Below, one piece after another: positions 42,590 to 51,090 of a stretch of 51,554 nucleotides of DNA. A model generated the notes under the pieces. That model was not told where the DNA came from. It ran no database searches and worked only from the letters and a program-made list of their open reading frames with translations. Positions within the stretch are counted from its first letter, which is position 1; each line of letters opens with the position of its first letter. A program made the translations under genes and the position numbers. The DNA comes from Streptomyces sp. WELS2 (GTDB taxonomy: Bacteria; Actinomycetota; Actinomycetes; Streptomycetales; Streptomycetaceae), in the NCBI RefSeq assembly GCF_013870595.1, contig NZ_JACBWZ010000001.1:1-51554 (forward strand), in the 5' to 3' direction.

Positions 42590-43520
42590 ACGCGAGTCTC
42601 CCTGCTGCGTGAAGCCCGCCAGGCGTTGCAACTCCGCCTGTCGCTCCTGCAGCTCTGCCTGCCGCTCCAGCGCCATCCGTTCGGCATACCGGCGGCGCTG
42701 GGCGGCCGCGGTGGTGCGCTCCTCGGCGTCCTTCCGGCGGCGCTCGGCGGCAGCAGCCCGCTTGATAGCCTCGGCGTCTGCTTCCATCAGGGCGCGCACG
42801 AGGGCCAGGTCCTCGTACGCGGGAGCCGTCCACCACGCCGTTCCGTTCGCTGCGGGGTGGACACGCACCCGCCCGTCGAGGACCCACTTGATCGCATCAC
42901 CGAGCGGGCAGGCGATGTGCACCTACTTCGCCTTCGCCTTCAGCGTGCGCGGCTCCCAGGCGTAGCGCGCCATCCCATGCCACACCGTCCAGGTCTCGCC
43001 CCGCTGACTCGGGAAGCGCACCCGCAGCGAGGACACGACGCGCTGCCACGGCCGGTCCTGCACGGCGACCCAGCACACCGCCACACCGTTCCGGGCGTAG
43101 CGGTCCGTACGCATCAGCGTCTCTTCCTGCGTCATGGGCGACAACTGCGCCTCCAGCGCCATGAAGGGGCGGTCGTGCTCGTCGAAGACCATCCCGTCGG
43201 CCCGCCAGCTCCGGGCCTCGCTGCTCACTTCCGGTTCGGCCCGCCATCCCGCCGCCCGGGCGGCCATGGCCAGCTCCAGCTTCAGCAGGTGGTGTCCGCC
43301 GACTCGTTCGCCAGTTCGCAGTCCCGAGGCCGAACCTGGTGGTAGAAGTGCCGGATGACCTGCCCGGAGGCCGGGCGAAGACCCGCCCGCCGCACTCCGG
43401 ACACGCCAGCCGCAGCCCCTTGACCCGGTGGTCGTCCGAACAGGCACGGCCACACCCGAGGTCGTCCATCGACGCGTCCAGCCGACCCCACACCGGGTGA
43501 ACGGCGGTGTACCCCATCAA
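42590..43520 (-). pseudogene. CoiA-like competence/nuclease-type protein, broken
   Basis: Reading from 43520: VHPVWGRLDASMDDLGCGRA and CPECGGRVFARP; a shift to RHFYHQVRPRDCELANESAD; another shift to HHLLKLELAMAARAAGWRAE, DGMVFDEHDRPFMALEAQLS and GETWTVWHGMARYAWEPRTL. There TAG at 42923-42925 stands where Trp is expected; the same frame continues HIACPLGDAIKWVLDGRVRV and a coiled region (AAAERRRKDAEERTTAAAQR). The layout (Cys pair, HH-x-x-L-K, D...E-x-Q nuclease-like core) fits the CoiA-like family common in Streptomyces. Two frameshifts plus a nonsense codon make it a pseudogene; it ends at a junction with a phosphoesterase relic. Confidence 0.75.
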
Positions 43521-43737
43521 TCCCCTGGCTTTGTCTACGAGAACGGACGGCAGATGTCCACCACTTCGGGAGGCACCTGCCTCCGGCTCTGTTCGAATGT
43601 GGATGGCCTGGGACGGCGCGGCTCGCAGATGGACTGCGATGGGTTGTCAGCCCCCTCGTGTCGGCCCCGCCGGCGGGGCAAGCCAGCGTGAGAACCCACT
43701 GGCTTCGACGCGAGCATCCCCTGGCATCGTGTGGCCC

Positions 43738-44211
43738 ATGGGTGAACTGGTTGAGCGCGTCGACGAGCAGGACCAGGTGCTGGGGGTCGTTGACCGAGCC
43801 GAAGCGATTCGTCAGGGCTGGCTTCATCGCATCGCCACGATCGTGTGCCGCGACGAAGACGGACGGTTCCTTGTTCATCGCCGCCCGGACGATTCGTCCC
43901 GTTTTCCGGGTCAGCACAACTGGATGCTTGGGGGTGCCGCTGATGTTGGTGAATCGTACGAGGAGGCCGCGGCCCGGGAACTGTCGGAGGAACTCGGCGT
44001 TGATGCTGCCCCGCGCTTCGTGCTCAAATTTCTGTGTGCTGGGGCAATCAGTCCCTACTGGCTCGGACTGCACGAGGTCGTCATCACGGCATCCGTCCGG
44101 CCAAATGTCCAGGAAGTCGCCTGGCACGACTGGCTTAGCGAGCCAGAGCTTGAGTCCCTGGTAAGGCAGCAGGAGTTCGTCCCAGACGCCCGCGATGCGT
44201 TCGATCGATAG
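43738..44211 (+). CDS. Nudix hydrolase
   Basis: 157 residues from ATG at 43738. The Nudix box is perfect (G-x5-E-x7-REL-x-EE-x-G) at about residues 62-84: GGAADVGESYEEAAARELSE followed by ELG. The N-terminus (ELVERVDEQDQVLGVVDRAE) and HRRPDDSSRFPGQHNWMLG resemble the IPP-isomerase-like/YfcD group that acts on nucleotide or other diphosphates. The gene is less GC-rich than its neighbours in places, which suggests transfer. It lies between a motif shared with 4675-4693 and an IS5 relic. Its substrate is unknown. Confidence 0.92.
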   Translation: MGELVERVDEQDQVLGVVDRAEAIRQGWLHRIATIVCRDEDGRFLVHRRPDDSSRFPGQHNWMLGGAADVGESYEEAAARELSEELGVDAAPRFVLKFLCAGAISPYWLGLHEVVITASVRPNVQEVAWHDWLSEPELESLVRQQEFVPDARDAFDR

Positions 44212-44345
44212 CGCGATCTGACCCGGACAGACCGTCCCCTGAGCTAAGTCCGTCATCGGCTCACCACACTTGGTTCATGGGGACCAGCCCGTCTGCGTCG
44301 TGAACTCAGGAGCTTACGCTTCAGATTGCGGTCTGTTCGAATCCT

Positions 44346-45332
44346 TTGACTGATGCGGAGTGGGAGTTCATCGGGCCCTACTTACCGATCGGTGAGTACG
44401 GCCCGTATCCCGAGCGACTGCGGCAGCAGTTCGAGGATGTGATCTGGCGGTTCAAGACCGGCGGGCAGTGGCGGGAGATGCCACGGGAGTTCGGGGCCTG
44501 GTCGACGCTCTCCAATCGCTTCCGGCAGTGGCGTGACGCCGGCGGGTTCGAGGCCCTGCTGGAGGGTGTGATCGCGGAGGCGGCGAAGCGGGGTGAGGTG
44601 GACCTGTCCCTGGTCAGCATCGACTCCACCACCGCACGTGCCCACCGCGATGCCGCCCGGGATGTACATGAGCGGGGACGTCCTCACCATCTTGGAGAAG
44701 GCTGCTGCCGAGGAGGAGAAGGCCAGGTCAAAGGGGGTAGCCTCGAAGAACAAAGGGGCAGGACGCCGAGGCCGATCCCGAGCGGGAGGAGCGGCGATGT
44801 GTCCGGCGCCGTCGGAAGCTCCGGCTGAAGGCCGCCCTGCTCGGTCGCTCTCGGGGCGGGCAGACCAGCAAGGTGCTCCTCGCGGCCGACCGGAAGTGCC
44901 GCCCGCTGGCGTTCGTCCTGACCGCTGGACGGGCCGCCGACAGTCCGCAGTTCATCCCGGTGCTGGGGAAGATCCGGGTCCGGGGCCCGTGGGACGCCCG
45001 CGCACCCGGCCGGACGCGGTCGCCGGGGACAAGGCATACTCGTCCCGCGGCAATCGCGCATACCAACGCAGACGCCATATAAAGGCCGTCATCCCGGAGA
45101 ACGTCGGCCAGACCGCCAACCGGAAGTAGAAAGGCTCCAGGGGCGGCCGCTCCCTCGGTCACGACGCCGACCTCTACAAGGAGAGGAACACCGTCGAGCG
45201 GCTGATCAACAAGCTGAAGGCCTGGCGAGGCATCGCGACCCGGTACGACAAGTCCCTGGAGAGCTACCTCGCCGGCCTCCACCTACGCGCCTCGATGATC
45301 TGGATCGAAGACCTCACTCGGGCCGCCACCTG
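44346..45332 (+). pseudogene. IS5-family transposase, multiply broken
   Basis: Pieces in three frames line up with one transposase: TDAEWEFIGPYLPIGEYGPY, FKTGGQWREMPREFGAWSTL and VSIDSTTARAHRDA (first catalytic Asp); then ILEKAAAEEEKARSKG; then VLLAADRKCRPLAFVLTAGR; then VAGDKAYSSRGNRAYQRRRH (second Asp) and IKAVIPENVGQTANRK; a stop; then DADLYKERNTVERLINKLKA (catalytic Glu) and ATRYDKSLESYLAGLHLRAS. At least three indels and one stop codon disrupt it. Terminal repeats were not found with confidence. Confidence 0.82.
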
Positions 45333-45351
45333 AGCAGGGCTCGGTCGCAGC

Positions 45352-45780
45352 CTACGGGCGGACGTAGGGCCGCGTCATGATCTCCATGTTGTGGCCGTCC
45401 GGGTCGTCGAAGTAGGCGCCGCGGCCACCGAACAGGCCGTTGATCCTTCCCGGGTCGGTGTGGCCCGGGTCGGCGTAGTAGGTAACCCCGACCGCCTCCA
45501 GACGGGCGATCGCGGCGTCGAACTGCTCGTCAGGCACGAGGAAGGCGTAGTGCTGTGACTGGATCGCCTCGTTCCTCTTCTCGTAGTAGTCGAGCGTCAC
45601 GCCGTTGCCGAGGTCAACGGGCAGGAACGGCCCGAACGGGGCGCCGACCTTCAGGCCCAGGACCGCGGCGAGAAACTCCGCGGACAGGTATCGGTCGCTT
45701 GCGTAGACGGCAGTGTGGTTCAGCTGCACGCCGGCCGTCGGCAGGTCGACTTGATGTGCGTAGCGCTGGTCATAGGGCAT
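45352..45780 (-). CDS. VOC/glyoxalase-family protein
   Basis: 142 residues from ATG at 45780, with GGAGA upstream. The vicinal-oxygen-chelate fold shows two beta-alpha-beta-beta-beta units. Probable metal ligands are His in VQLNHTAVYASD, His in QSQHYAFLVP and Glu in GHNMEIMTRPY. The final DPDGHNMEI is the usual VOC signature. Members act as dioxygenases, lyases or drug-binding resistance proteins. It stands alone between the IS5 relic and the VapC-like cassette. Substrate unknown. Confidence 0.92.
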   Translation of the reverse strand: MPYDQRYAHQVDLPTAGVQLNHTAVYASDRYLSAEFLAAVLGLKVGAPFGPFLPVDLGNGVTLDYYEKRNEAIQSQHYAFLVPDEQFDAAIARLEAVGVTYYADPGHTDPGRINGLFGGRGAYFDDPDGHNMEIMTRPYVRP

Positions 45781-45958
45781 CAGTGGTGTGTCTCCGGTCT
45801 TGGGATCCGCTGGAAAGGGCGCCACATGCGGGCGCTGGGAGCAAAGACGCGGAGAAGGGGGCGGGCCTCTGGCCCACCTCGGGCTCACGCCGAGGCCGGA
45901 GAACTCACTTGTGTATGGCCCAAGGCCGACCCGGCAGTCACCCGACTAACCTTAGTGA

Positions 45959-46105
45959 TCACCGCAGGCGAGGGCAACACCATTCCTCGGCCGTACTCTG
46001 GCCGCAGATCAAGCCGTTGACGGCTCCGGTGATCACGACCCGATACGCGCCCTGGTTCTCCGCTTCGGGCAGCCGGTACCGCTCAACCTCTGCCGGGTCT
46101 ATCAC
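45959..46105 (-). CDS. 48-residue hypothetical protein
   Basis: GTG at 46105 overlaps the stop of the preceding gene by 4 bases (GTGA), so translation would be coupled. The peptide reads IDPAEVERYRLPEAENQGAY, RVVITGAVNGLICGQS, then ends TAEEWCCPRLR. The coding bias is good through most of it. The last residues look less natural, so it may be a truncated gene. No family recognised. Confidence 0.5.
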   Translation of the reverse strand: MIDPAEVERYRLPEAENQGAYRVVITGAVNGLICGQSTAEEWCCPRLR

Positions 46106-46407
46106 GCGATCCTCCCCAGTACCTCGCGTGCGAGCTGCGCGTAGCTGGCGCGAGCCTCGGCGATCCGCTCGCGGTCGGTAGGGCGCAGGCCCTCGCGCTC
46201 GTGGGCGAGCCGAACCTGAGCCGTCCGGGCTTCGGCGATGACCGCCTGGTCCGGCTCGGGCTTCGCCTCCTCAGAGGCGATGAGCGCGCTGTAGGCGCCG
46301 ACCGCCCCGTTGACCGCCTCGATCGCCGCCTCGAACGCGGCCGTCTCCTCGTTCGACCATTCGTACGGGCCCAGCTGGTCGGTGATACTGGCTCCGCTGT
46401 TCGGCAT
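46102..46407 (-). CDS. Hypothetical acidic helical protein
   Basis: 101 residues from ATG at 46407, with GGGGGGATC upstream. It is nearly all helix (YEWSNEETAAFEAAIEAVNG, YSALIASEEAKPEPDQAVIA, RIAEARASYAQLAREVLG). No known domain. It lies third in a minus-strand cassette: antitoxin-like gene, VapC-like gene, this gene, and the 48-residue gene, all tightly packed. Its job in that cassette is unknown. Confidence 0.65.
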   Translation of the reverse strand: MPNSGASITDQLGPYEWSNEETAAFEAAIEAVNGAVGAYSALIASEEAKPEPDQAVIAEARTAQVRLAHEREGLRPTDRERIAEARASYAQLAREVLGRIA

Positions 46408-46419
46408 GTTGATCCCCCC

Positions 46420-46813
46420 TTCGTTCCTCAGTGACATCTTGCTGCACTGCTGTGCCGGGCTGCAGGTAGATTTCTCGCCCGCCCGGACGCGTGACAGGAC
46501 GGTCAGCGGCTCGCCGGCCTTCACCGCCTGCCAGGGCGATCGCCGCGGCGTGGGCCACCGGCCAGTCGGTGTTCTTCCAGTCCATCGCGTCCACCGCGTG
46601 CGCGGCGGTGAACGGCATGTTCTCCGCGAACCGCAGGGTGGCCGCGTGCCTGCCCGCGCCGGCGACCTGCCGTTCGGCGGCCGGCACGGACAGGGACGGG
46701 ATGATGACGCGGCCGGTGCCGCGCGAGGCCTCGATGTACAGGCCGGTGAAGAACGGGTCCGCACGGAACAGAGCGGCCAGGGCGGTGTGGTCCAGGACCG
46801 CGGTCAGGTTCAT
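46420..46813 (-). pseudogene. VapC-like PIN-domain protein, frameshifted
   Basis: ATG at 46813 overlaps the upstream stop (ATGA). The N-terminus NLTAVLDHTALAALFRADPF has the first PIN acidic residue (LDHTAL); VIIPSLSVPAAERQVAG and the later HAVDAMDWKNTDWPVAHAAA fit the third acidic position. An extra C in a CCC run near 46540 shifts the frame; the original continues WQAVKAGEPLTVLSRV, and a second shift follows near 46480 (GREIYLQPGTAVQQ). PIN toxins are Mg-dependent RNases. The two shifts nearly compensate, so about 40 residues are scrambled. Its original stop is unclear. Confidence 0.6.
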
Positions 46814-46992
46814 GCGGCGGCGCCGCCGGCCTGGTGGGCGCGGATCTTCGCCCAGGCGTCCCGGTCGGCCTGCTTCACCTGCTCGGTGTACTCGATACCG
46901 AGCTCACGGGCGGCTTGGGCAGCGCGCGGCGGCGGCTGGAAGCCGGGGCAGGCCTGGCCTGCGCTGGCCCGGCCCACGTGGCGGCCCGACAT
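46810..46992 (-). CDS. Antitoxin-like small protein upstream of VapC-like gene
   Basis: 60 residues if started at ATG 46992 (ATG at 47028 adds 12). It reads SGRHVGRASAGQACPGFQPP, then PRAAQAARELGIEYTEQVKQ and ADRDAWAKIRAHQAGGAAA. It overlaps the VapC-like start by 4 bases, the usual antitoxin-toxin arrangement, but it has no clear DNA-binding motif. The region upstream is cut by a junction with tap near 47026, so the true 5' end may be lost. Confidence 0.5.
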   Translation of the reverse strand: MSGRHVGRASAGQACPGFQPPPRAAQAARELGIEYTEQVKQADRDAWAKIRAHQAGGAAA

Positions 46993-47026
46993 CCGGGCCG
47001 CCGTGATCTCCCGGGCCCGGATCAAC

Positions 47027-47335
47027 ATGCACCGTAAGATGGTCGCCCTTGCCGCGGCCACCGGGCAGTATCCGGTCGCGGTCCTGTCCGACTGCGCCGT
47101 GTATGCCGCCGACGGGCCCAGTCCGCTGGACGGCCTGCCCTACGGCGCCGACGGCAAGACCGTGCCGGGATCGTTCCGGCTCGGTGTCTCCCCGGGGATG
47201 GTCAAGCACGAGGGCACCCAGAGCGTGCTGTGGGGCTCAGGCGTTCTCGAGCAGCTCGCCGGCGACGGCCACGTCGCCAACCTCGCCCGCTACATCAAGA
47301 CCGGCGAGCACGCCGCCCAGGGCACCGGAGCATAG
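47027..47335 (+). pseudogene. tap: Telomere-associated protein Tap, C-terminal remnant
   Basis: 102 residues are left of a protein usually about 700 long. The text KMVALAAATGQYPVAVLSDC, AVYAADGPSPLDGLPYGADG and VKHEGTQSVLWGSGVLEQLA is characteristic of the Streptomyces Tap C-terminus. Tap binds telomere 3' overhangs and recruits Tpg. The normal partner gene tpg follows 40 bases downstream, confirming identity. Upstream, the reading joins the VapC-like cassette (opposite strand) at about 47026, so the N-terminal bulk has been deleted. Confidence 0.82.
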
Positions 47336-47375
47336 GGGGGACCAGGACACCGGAGAATAAGGGGGGAATCGCGGC

Positions 47376-47935
47376 ATGGTCACGGTCGGGGAAGGACTCG
47401 ACAAAGCGGTGCAGGGCGCGTTCACGCGCCCGATCCCGAAGTCCGCCGGAGCACAGATGCGTTACCTGGTCCGCCGGCACCAGCGCAGCACCAGACGGGT
47501 GGCCGACCTGCCCGGTATCAGCCAGCGCACCGACGAGCGGGACGTGAAGAACCAGATCAAAACCCCCCGGCCCCAGCTCGCTAACCGGTTGGAGCGTGAG
47601 GTCCGCGCACACTGGCAGCCACAGATCAAGGCCAAGGCCAAGCAGACCGCGGCCACCACCGCAGGCATCATGATCGATGTCCAGGGCCCTTCGGCTACAC
47701 CGCCGCCCCCGGCAGCACCGACGACGCCCGCATCCGCCACCTCACCCTCGCCCTGCCCCACAGCACGCCGCCCGCCTCTTCACGGCCCGGGAGGAAGGCG
47801 CCACCGGGGACCAGCTCCGCCAGCCAGATCGCCGCCGAGGCCCTGGGCGAGATCTACTTCCGCGACAACGGCCACCGCGCCCACGGCCTCGAAGTCGAAC
47901 TCACCAACCTGATCGACCTCGAGTTCGAGCTGTAG
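47376..47935 (+). pseudogene. tpg: Telomere terminal protein Tpg, frameshifted
   Basis: ATG at 47376 has GGGGGGAA upstream. The first 105 residues are typical Tpg: GEGLDKAVQGAFTRPIPKSA, GAQMRYLVRRHQRSTRRVAD, SQRTDERDVKNQIKTPRPQL and REVRAHWQPQIKAKAKQTAA (HTH plus reverse-transcriptase-like region). At about 47683 the frame shifts; the rest reads FGYTAAPGSTDDARIRHLTL and QIAAEALGEIYFRDNGHRAH to the natural EFEL end at 47933. Between these lie two more, mutually compensating shifts (47765-47815). Tpg is the protein covalently attached to the 5' ends of Streptomyces linear replicons. As written it is not functional. Confidence 0.85.
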
Positions 47936-48109
47936 CCGAACCGGGCCCACGACAGCCGGAAAGCGCGGGTGCCCGGCCCGCCGCCGCGCTCGCCGATCCA
48001 GCGCCGGAGCCTCCCCCGCGCGGTCTGCTCCCGGCCCCACCAGCCATGCTCCACCAGCGCTCACACCGCCGACGAGCTGGCCCGGCTCGTCGGTGACCGG
48101 CTCGGCCTG

Positions 48110-48541
48110 CTACGGCTGGTCGGTTGCCGCCGGCAGGTTGTGCCATGCATGCCCGCAGGCGCCTTTGCAGTAGCTCTCGCGGCGGCGCGTGTCGGCAATG
48201 GTGAACGCGGAAACGAGGACGCGGAATGCGTTGACGTGTTCGGCGGCGGGGAGCCCCGCGAACCCGTAGCGGGGTGGGTCCATGCAGATCATCACCGAGG
48301 GGTTGGCCGTGGGCTTCACACCGGAGCGGGCCACCCCTGCACGTCCGTCCGCAGCCGTGATGTGCGCCTGCATCGCATAGCCGGTGACTTCCTGCAGTAC
48401 CGCCTGCCGGCGTGACGGGGCCAGAGCGGAGAACCAGCCCACACCAGCGTCCAAGGTGCGCAGCCCCTGGGCGATCTCGTTGACAACCCGCTCCGTCTCA
48501 CGCCGGTAAGCGTGGCTGTCGTCACTGCTCGTTTCGGTCAT
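48110..48541 (-). CDS. DUF5958-family protein
   Basis: 143 residues. Matches the layout I know for DUF5958: VVNEIAQGLRTLDAGVGWFS, RRQAVLQEVTGYAMQAHITA, GLPAAEHVNAFRVLVSAFTI, ADTRRRESYCKGACGHAWHN. The C-terminal C-x3-C-x2-H-x2-H may bind zinc. The family is common in Streptomyces, often near toxin/immunity genes, with no defined function. No signal peptide. It is convergent with the tpg relic. Confidence 0.78.
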   Translation of the reverse strand: MTETSSDDSHAYRRETERVVNEIAQGLRTLDAGVGWFSALAPSRRQAVLQEVTGYAMQAHITAADGRAGVARSGVKPTANPSVMICMDPPRYGFAGLPAAEHVNAFRVLVSAFTIADTRRRESYCKGACGHAWHNLPAATDQP

Positions 48542-48629
48542 CGCTTGATGGTTTCACGACACCGGCCCCGACGGCGGTGATCTCCGCTGGCTTTGCGCCT
48601 GCCCGCACGCCTTCTGCCGGCACGTCACG

Positions 48630-48920
48630 ATGGGTTGGCGGTCATGGGCGGTGGCGCAGTTCGTGGGCGTAGTCCGAGCCGATGTGCCGCTGGAGTTCGG
48701 GCTCCTGACGGCGGAGGTCGGTAAATCTTTCGCGGCCTGGCGCAAGCAGCTTCCCGACCGGGGTGAAGAGCTGGCCGACGTGTTCCTGTACTTGGTGGGG
48801 CTTGCCCACATGCAGGGCGTGGACCTGGACGAGGAAGTCGCCCGCAAGATTGAGAGGAATGCGCGTCGAACCTATGCCCCAAACGCCAACGGCACGCTCC
48901 TGCGGACCGGAGAGGAGTAG
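48630..48920 (+). CDS. MazG-like nucleotide pyrophosphohydrolase-type protein
   Basis: 96 residues. The core LLTAEVGKSFAAWRK followed by GEELADVFLYLVGLAHMQGV and DLDEEVARKIERNARR is the MazG-like helical repeat (E-x-x-x...EELADV-x-x-YL), with the metal-binding acidic residues in the second half. The usual E-x-x-E pair in the first helix is reduced to one Glu (AEVGKS), and the first 20 residues are not family-like, so it may be truncated and inactive. Family members hydrolyse NTP/dNTPs. Confidence 0.68.
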   Translation: MGWRSWAVAQFVGVVRADVPLEFGLLTAEVGKSFAAWRKQLPDRGEELADVFLYLVGLAHMQGVDLDEEVARKIERNARRTYAPNANGTLLRTGEE

Positions 48921-49114
48921 GCCGGGCGGGCTGATGTGCCGGTCCGCGTTCGTGCTGCTCCGGGCGCAGACGGTGCACGATGCTCTGTCACAAACCGGCC
49001 TGTACTCGCCAACCACGTCTCGGCCAGCGGTCTCCGCGCCCAGGCCGGTGCCGGCCTGCATGTCAGCGCAGCGGGCGGTGAGCAGCAGCGGCGATGATGG
49101 CGAGGGTGCGGTGG

Positions 49115-49657
49115 TTATGCTCCGTGAGCCTTCGCCAACTTGAAGCAGCAGGTCAGAGGGCTGGCGTGATCGGTTCTCGGGGTGCTCACGCCGGTCGCGG
49201 GCGTAAGTCCACGGAGGCGATCATGCGTCAGCAGTTGATCTCGAGGTTCGTCAGGACGACTAGAGCGCCGTAGGAGGCGGGTGGCGTGTGCGGGGTCGGT
49301 GCGGAGTTTGGTGAGGATCCGCCAGTTCTTGAGGTGGGCGAAGCCGTGCTCGACCGGTGCGCGTCCGACGGCGAGGACACGGTTGGCTTGCTTCTGGCCC
49401 GAGGTCAGATTGTGGGTGCGGCTTGCGGTGTAGCCGGTGACGATCACGGGGCGGATGCCGTTGTCGAGGCCGCGGAAGCCGAGGTCGGCCAACGCTCCGA
49501 TCCTCGACCAGACCTCGCATGCCGGGCAAGCGGCACCGTTCGAAGTGCATTCCGCGTCGACCCGCACTATTGCGATGCTCACATCCACCGACAGCACCGC
49601 AACGTCCGCGATCGACGGGAACAACAGCTCCTTCAACCGGAGCACGATCTCTTCCAC
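49115..49657 (-). pseudogene. Chimeric transposase relic: ISL3-type N-terminus joined to IS5-type C-terminus
   Basis: Residues 1-55 (VLRLKELLFPSIADVAVLSV, VRVDAECTSNGAACPACEVW) are the N-terminal zinc-ribbon part of an ISL3-family transposase. From about residue 58 (LADLGFRGLDNGIRPVIVTG, LTSGQKQANRVLAVGRAPVE, HGFAHLKNWRILTKLRTDPA) the text is the C-terminal part of an IS5-group DDE transposase. A one-base shift near 49265 destroys the final VVLTNLEIN. Two unrelated insertion sequences were thus joined by deletion. Inactive. Confidence 0.75.
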
Positions 49658-49822
49658 GGGCCCGAACTGTCATCCCAACCGGATACCACGAGTCATTTTC
49701 GGGCGACTTCACCTACTACTCAAAGGGGCTCAGCTGTCACTCAACGTGGCCGCGTCACAGAAGTTGAGCCAGAACCCGTTCTCGCGGACAAAGCCAGCGG
49801 CGTGGCCTGCGGAGGGTCGGCA

Positions 49823-50146
49823 TCACGCGCCGCTGAGGATCAGAGCGCCCAGCGTGAGCTGAGTAACCCACTGCAGGAATACGACCCCGATCCTGGCGCC
49901 CGTCCACCGTGCTCGGGGCCACATCAGTGCCAGGAGACCGGCCGCGAGAGCGATCCAGAAGCAACCATAGAGGGCCTCGCCCGGGACCGTCGAGCACTGT
50001 TCGCCGTAGGTCAGGCAGCGGCTGCCGCGGTTGGTGGCGAGTACGGCGATCCACGCGACGACGACGGTCGGCACGAGCAGGACGAGGCCGGCGACAGACC
50101 ATCCGGTGACAGTGCGGGCTGCGGCGGGCTGCGGGGCGGTGTTCAT
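49823..50146 (-). CDS. Small membrane protein
   Basis: 107 residues from ATG at 50146 (GGATGGGGA upstream). Three membrane segments: residues 14-38 (VTGWSVAGLVLLVPTVVVAW), 58-78 (ALYGCFWIALAAGLLALMW) and 84-105 (IGVVFLQWVTQLTLGALIL). Between the first two, a loop has two Cys (SRCLTYGEQCSTV), probably extracytoplasmic and disulfide-bonded. Function unknown. The region to 50379 holds no gene. Confidence 0.72.
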   Translation of the reverse strand: MNTAPQPAAARTVTGWSVAGLVLLVPTVVVAWIAVLATNRGSRCLTYGEQCSTVPGEALYGCFWIALAAGLLALMWPRARWTGARIGVVFLQWVTQLTLGALILSGA

Positions 50147-50379
50147 GTCCCCATCCCAGCGAGCCGGCCCGCGCCCGGCGATCCTGTCTCGTACTCAAAC
50201 CTCCTGAGTGCGCATGCTCAGTGTGTCCTCCACGATGGCCGCCCGTGAGCACCTGCCGTCCGGCAGCAAGCCCGCGCTCGGGGACGCGCAGAAGCCAGCT
50301 GTATCCCGACTGGATTAGATGAGACGACGACTGGCTTCGGTGAGAACGGGCATCTGCGGTGCTGCGTGCTCCATCCCGC

Positions 50380-50429
50380 TGTCCTGCGCCATCGAACTTT
50401 GACCGATTGCCACCGAAGTGTGAGTGGCA
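50380..50429. repeat. Left arm of a ~50-bp inverted repeat
   Basis: Pairs with 51091-51140 on the opposite strand; roughly 40 of 47 aligned bases match. Each arm contains two copies of a CCATCGAA-type core, the structure of multi-site transposase-binding ends. It begins TGTCCTG. No clear target duplication flanks it. Confidence 0.75.
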
Positions 50430-50442
50430 GAGGTACTGAGCG

Positions 50443-50969
50443 TCAGGGGTGACCGTCCTCGGCGACGAGCTGCACCAAGTCGGACCATGGGAACGCGCCG
50501 CCCTTATGGACCGCCCGCACCCTCCACTGGCCTGCGGGGATCTGCACCGGATCCTGGTCCGGCCGCCCCCGTCGGGACACTCCACTCCCAGATCGGCGCC
50601 CGCTACGGCCGAATCCATCAACACCGCCGGACCATCGTTGACCCACAGGCCGCCGTCCTCCCAAGCAGTGTCCGGATCGGCCAGAACCGCCTCGACTGCC
50701 GTGAACAACTCGGCCTCGGAGTCCGCAGCCAGCCACCGCACATACAGCAACTTCTCCGGCAGGAAGCACGTCCTTGCAGGTTCATCGGCCGGTACAAGCG
50801 CAGTGACGGAGCCCGCGCCCACGGCGATCACACCGGCCCAGCCCCCCACCTCGCAGGCGCGGTCGTAGTCATCACGGCCATCGGTATCACCAAGGACGGA
50901 ACCGTCCTCCGTGCATCCACCCCAGGCGTTGACCGAGGACTGCGGAACGACGATCAAGGGGCCACCCAT
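50443..50969 (-). pseudogene. Imm21-family immunity protein, frameshifted
   Basis: From ATG at 50969: MGGPLIVVPQSSVNAWGGCT, DRACEVGGWAGVIAVGAGSV, ARTCFLPEKLLYVRWLAADS and DTAWEDGGLWVNDGPAVLMD, matching the Imm21 family (immunity proteins for polymorphic toxins). In a G run near 50567 the frame shifts by one; the remainder reads RPDQDPVQIPAGQWRVRAVH and DLVQLVAEDGHP to a stop at 50443. If the shift is an error, it is a full 175-residue protein. The gene lies between inverted repeats; no toxin gene is present nearby. Confidence 0.78.
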
Positions 50970-51090
50970 CGACCGCACCCCCACCAGCCCAGCACGGTCA
51001 CAGCGATCGGTGTCGCGAGACGCATCCAAGCGCGCAGTCTGCCGCCCACCACCGACACCGCTCCGGCGCCCGAGCCTGGCCGGACAACCT

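Noticed and set aside
40463-42922. A single 819-residue protein
   Set aside because: The upper part is CoiA-like and antisense-shifted phosphoesterase sequence; the secreted protein has its own signal peptide and ribosome binding site at 42028.
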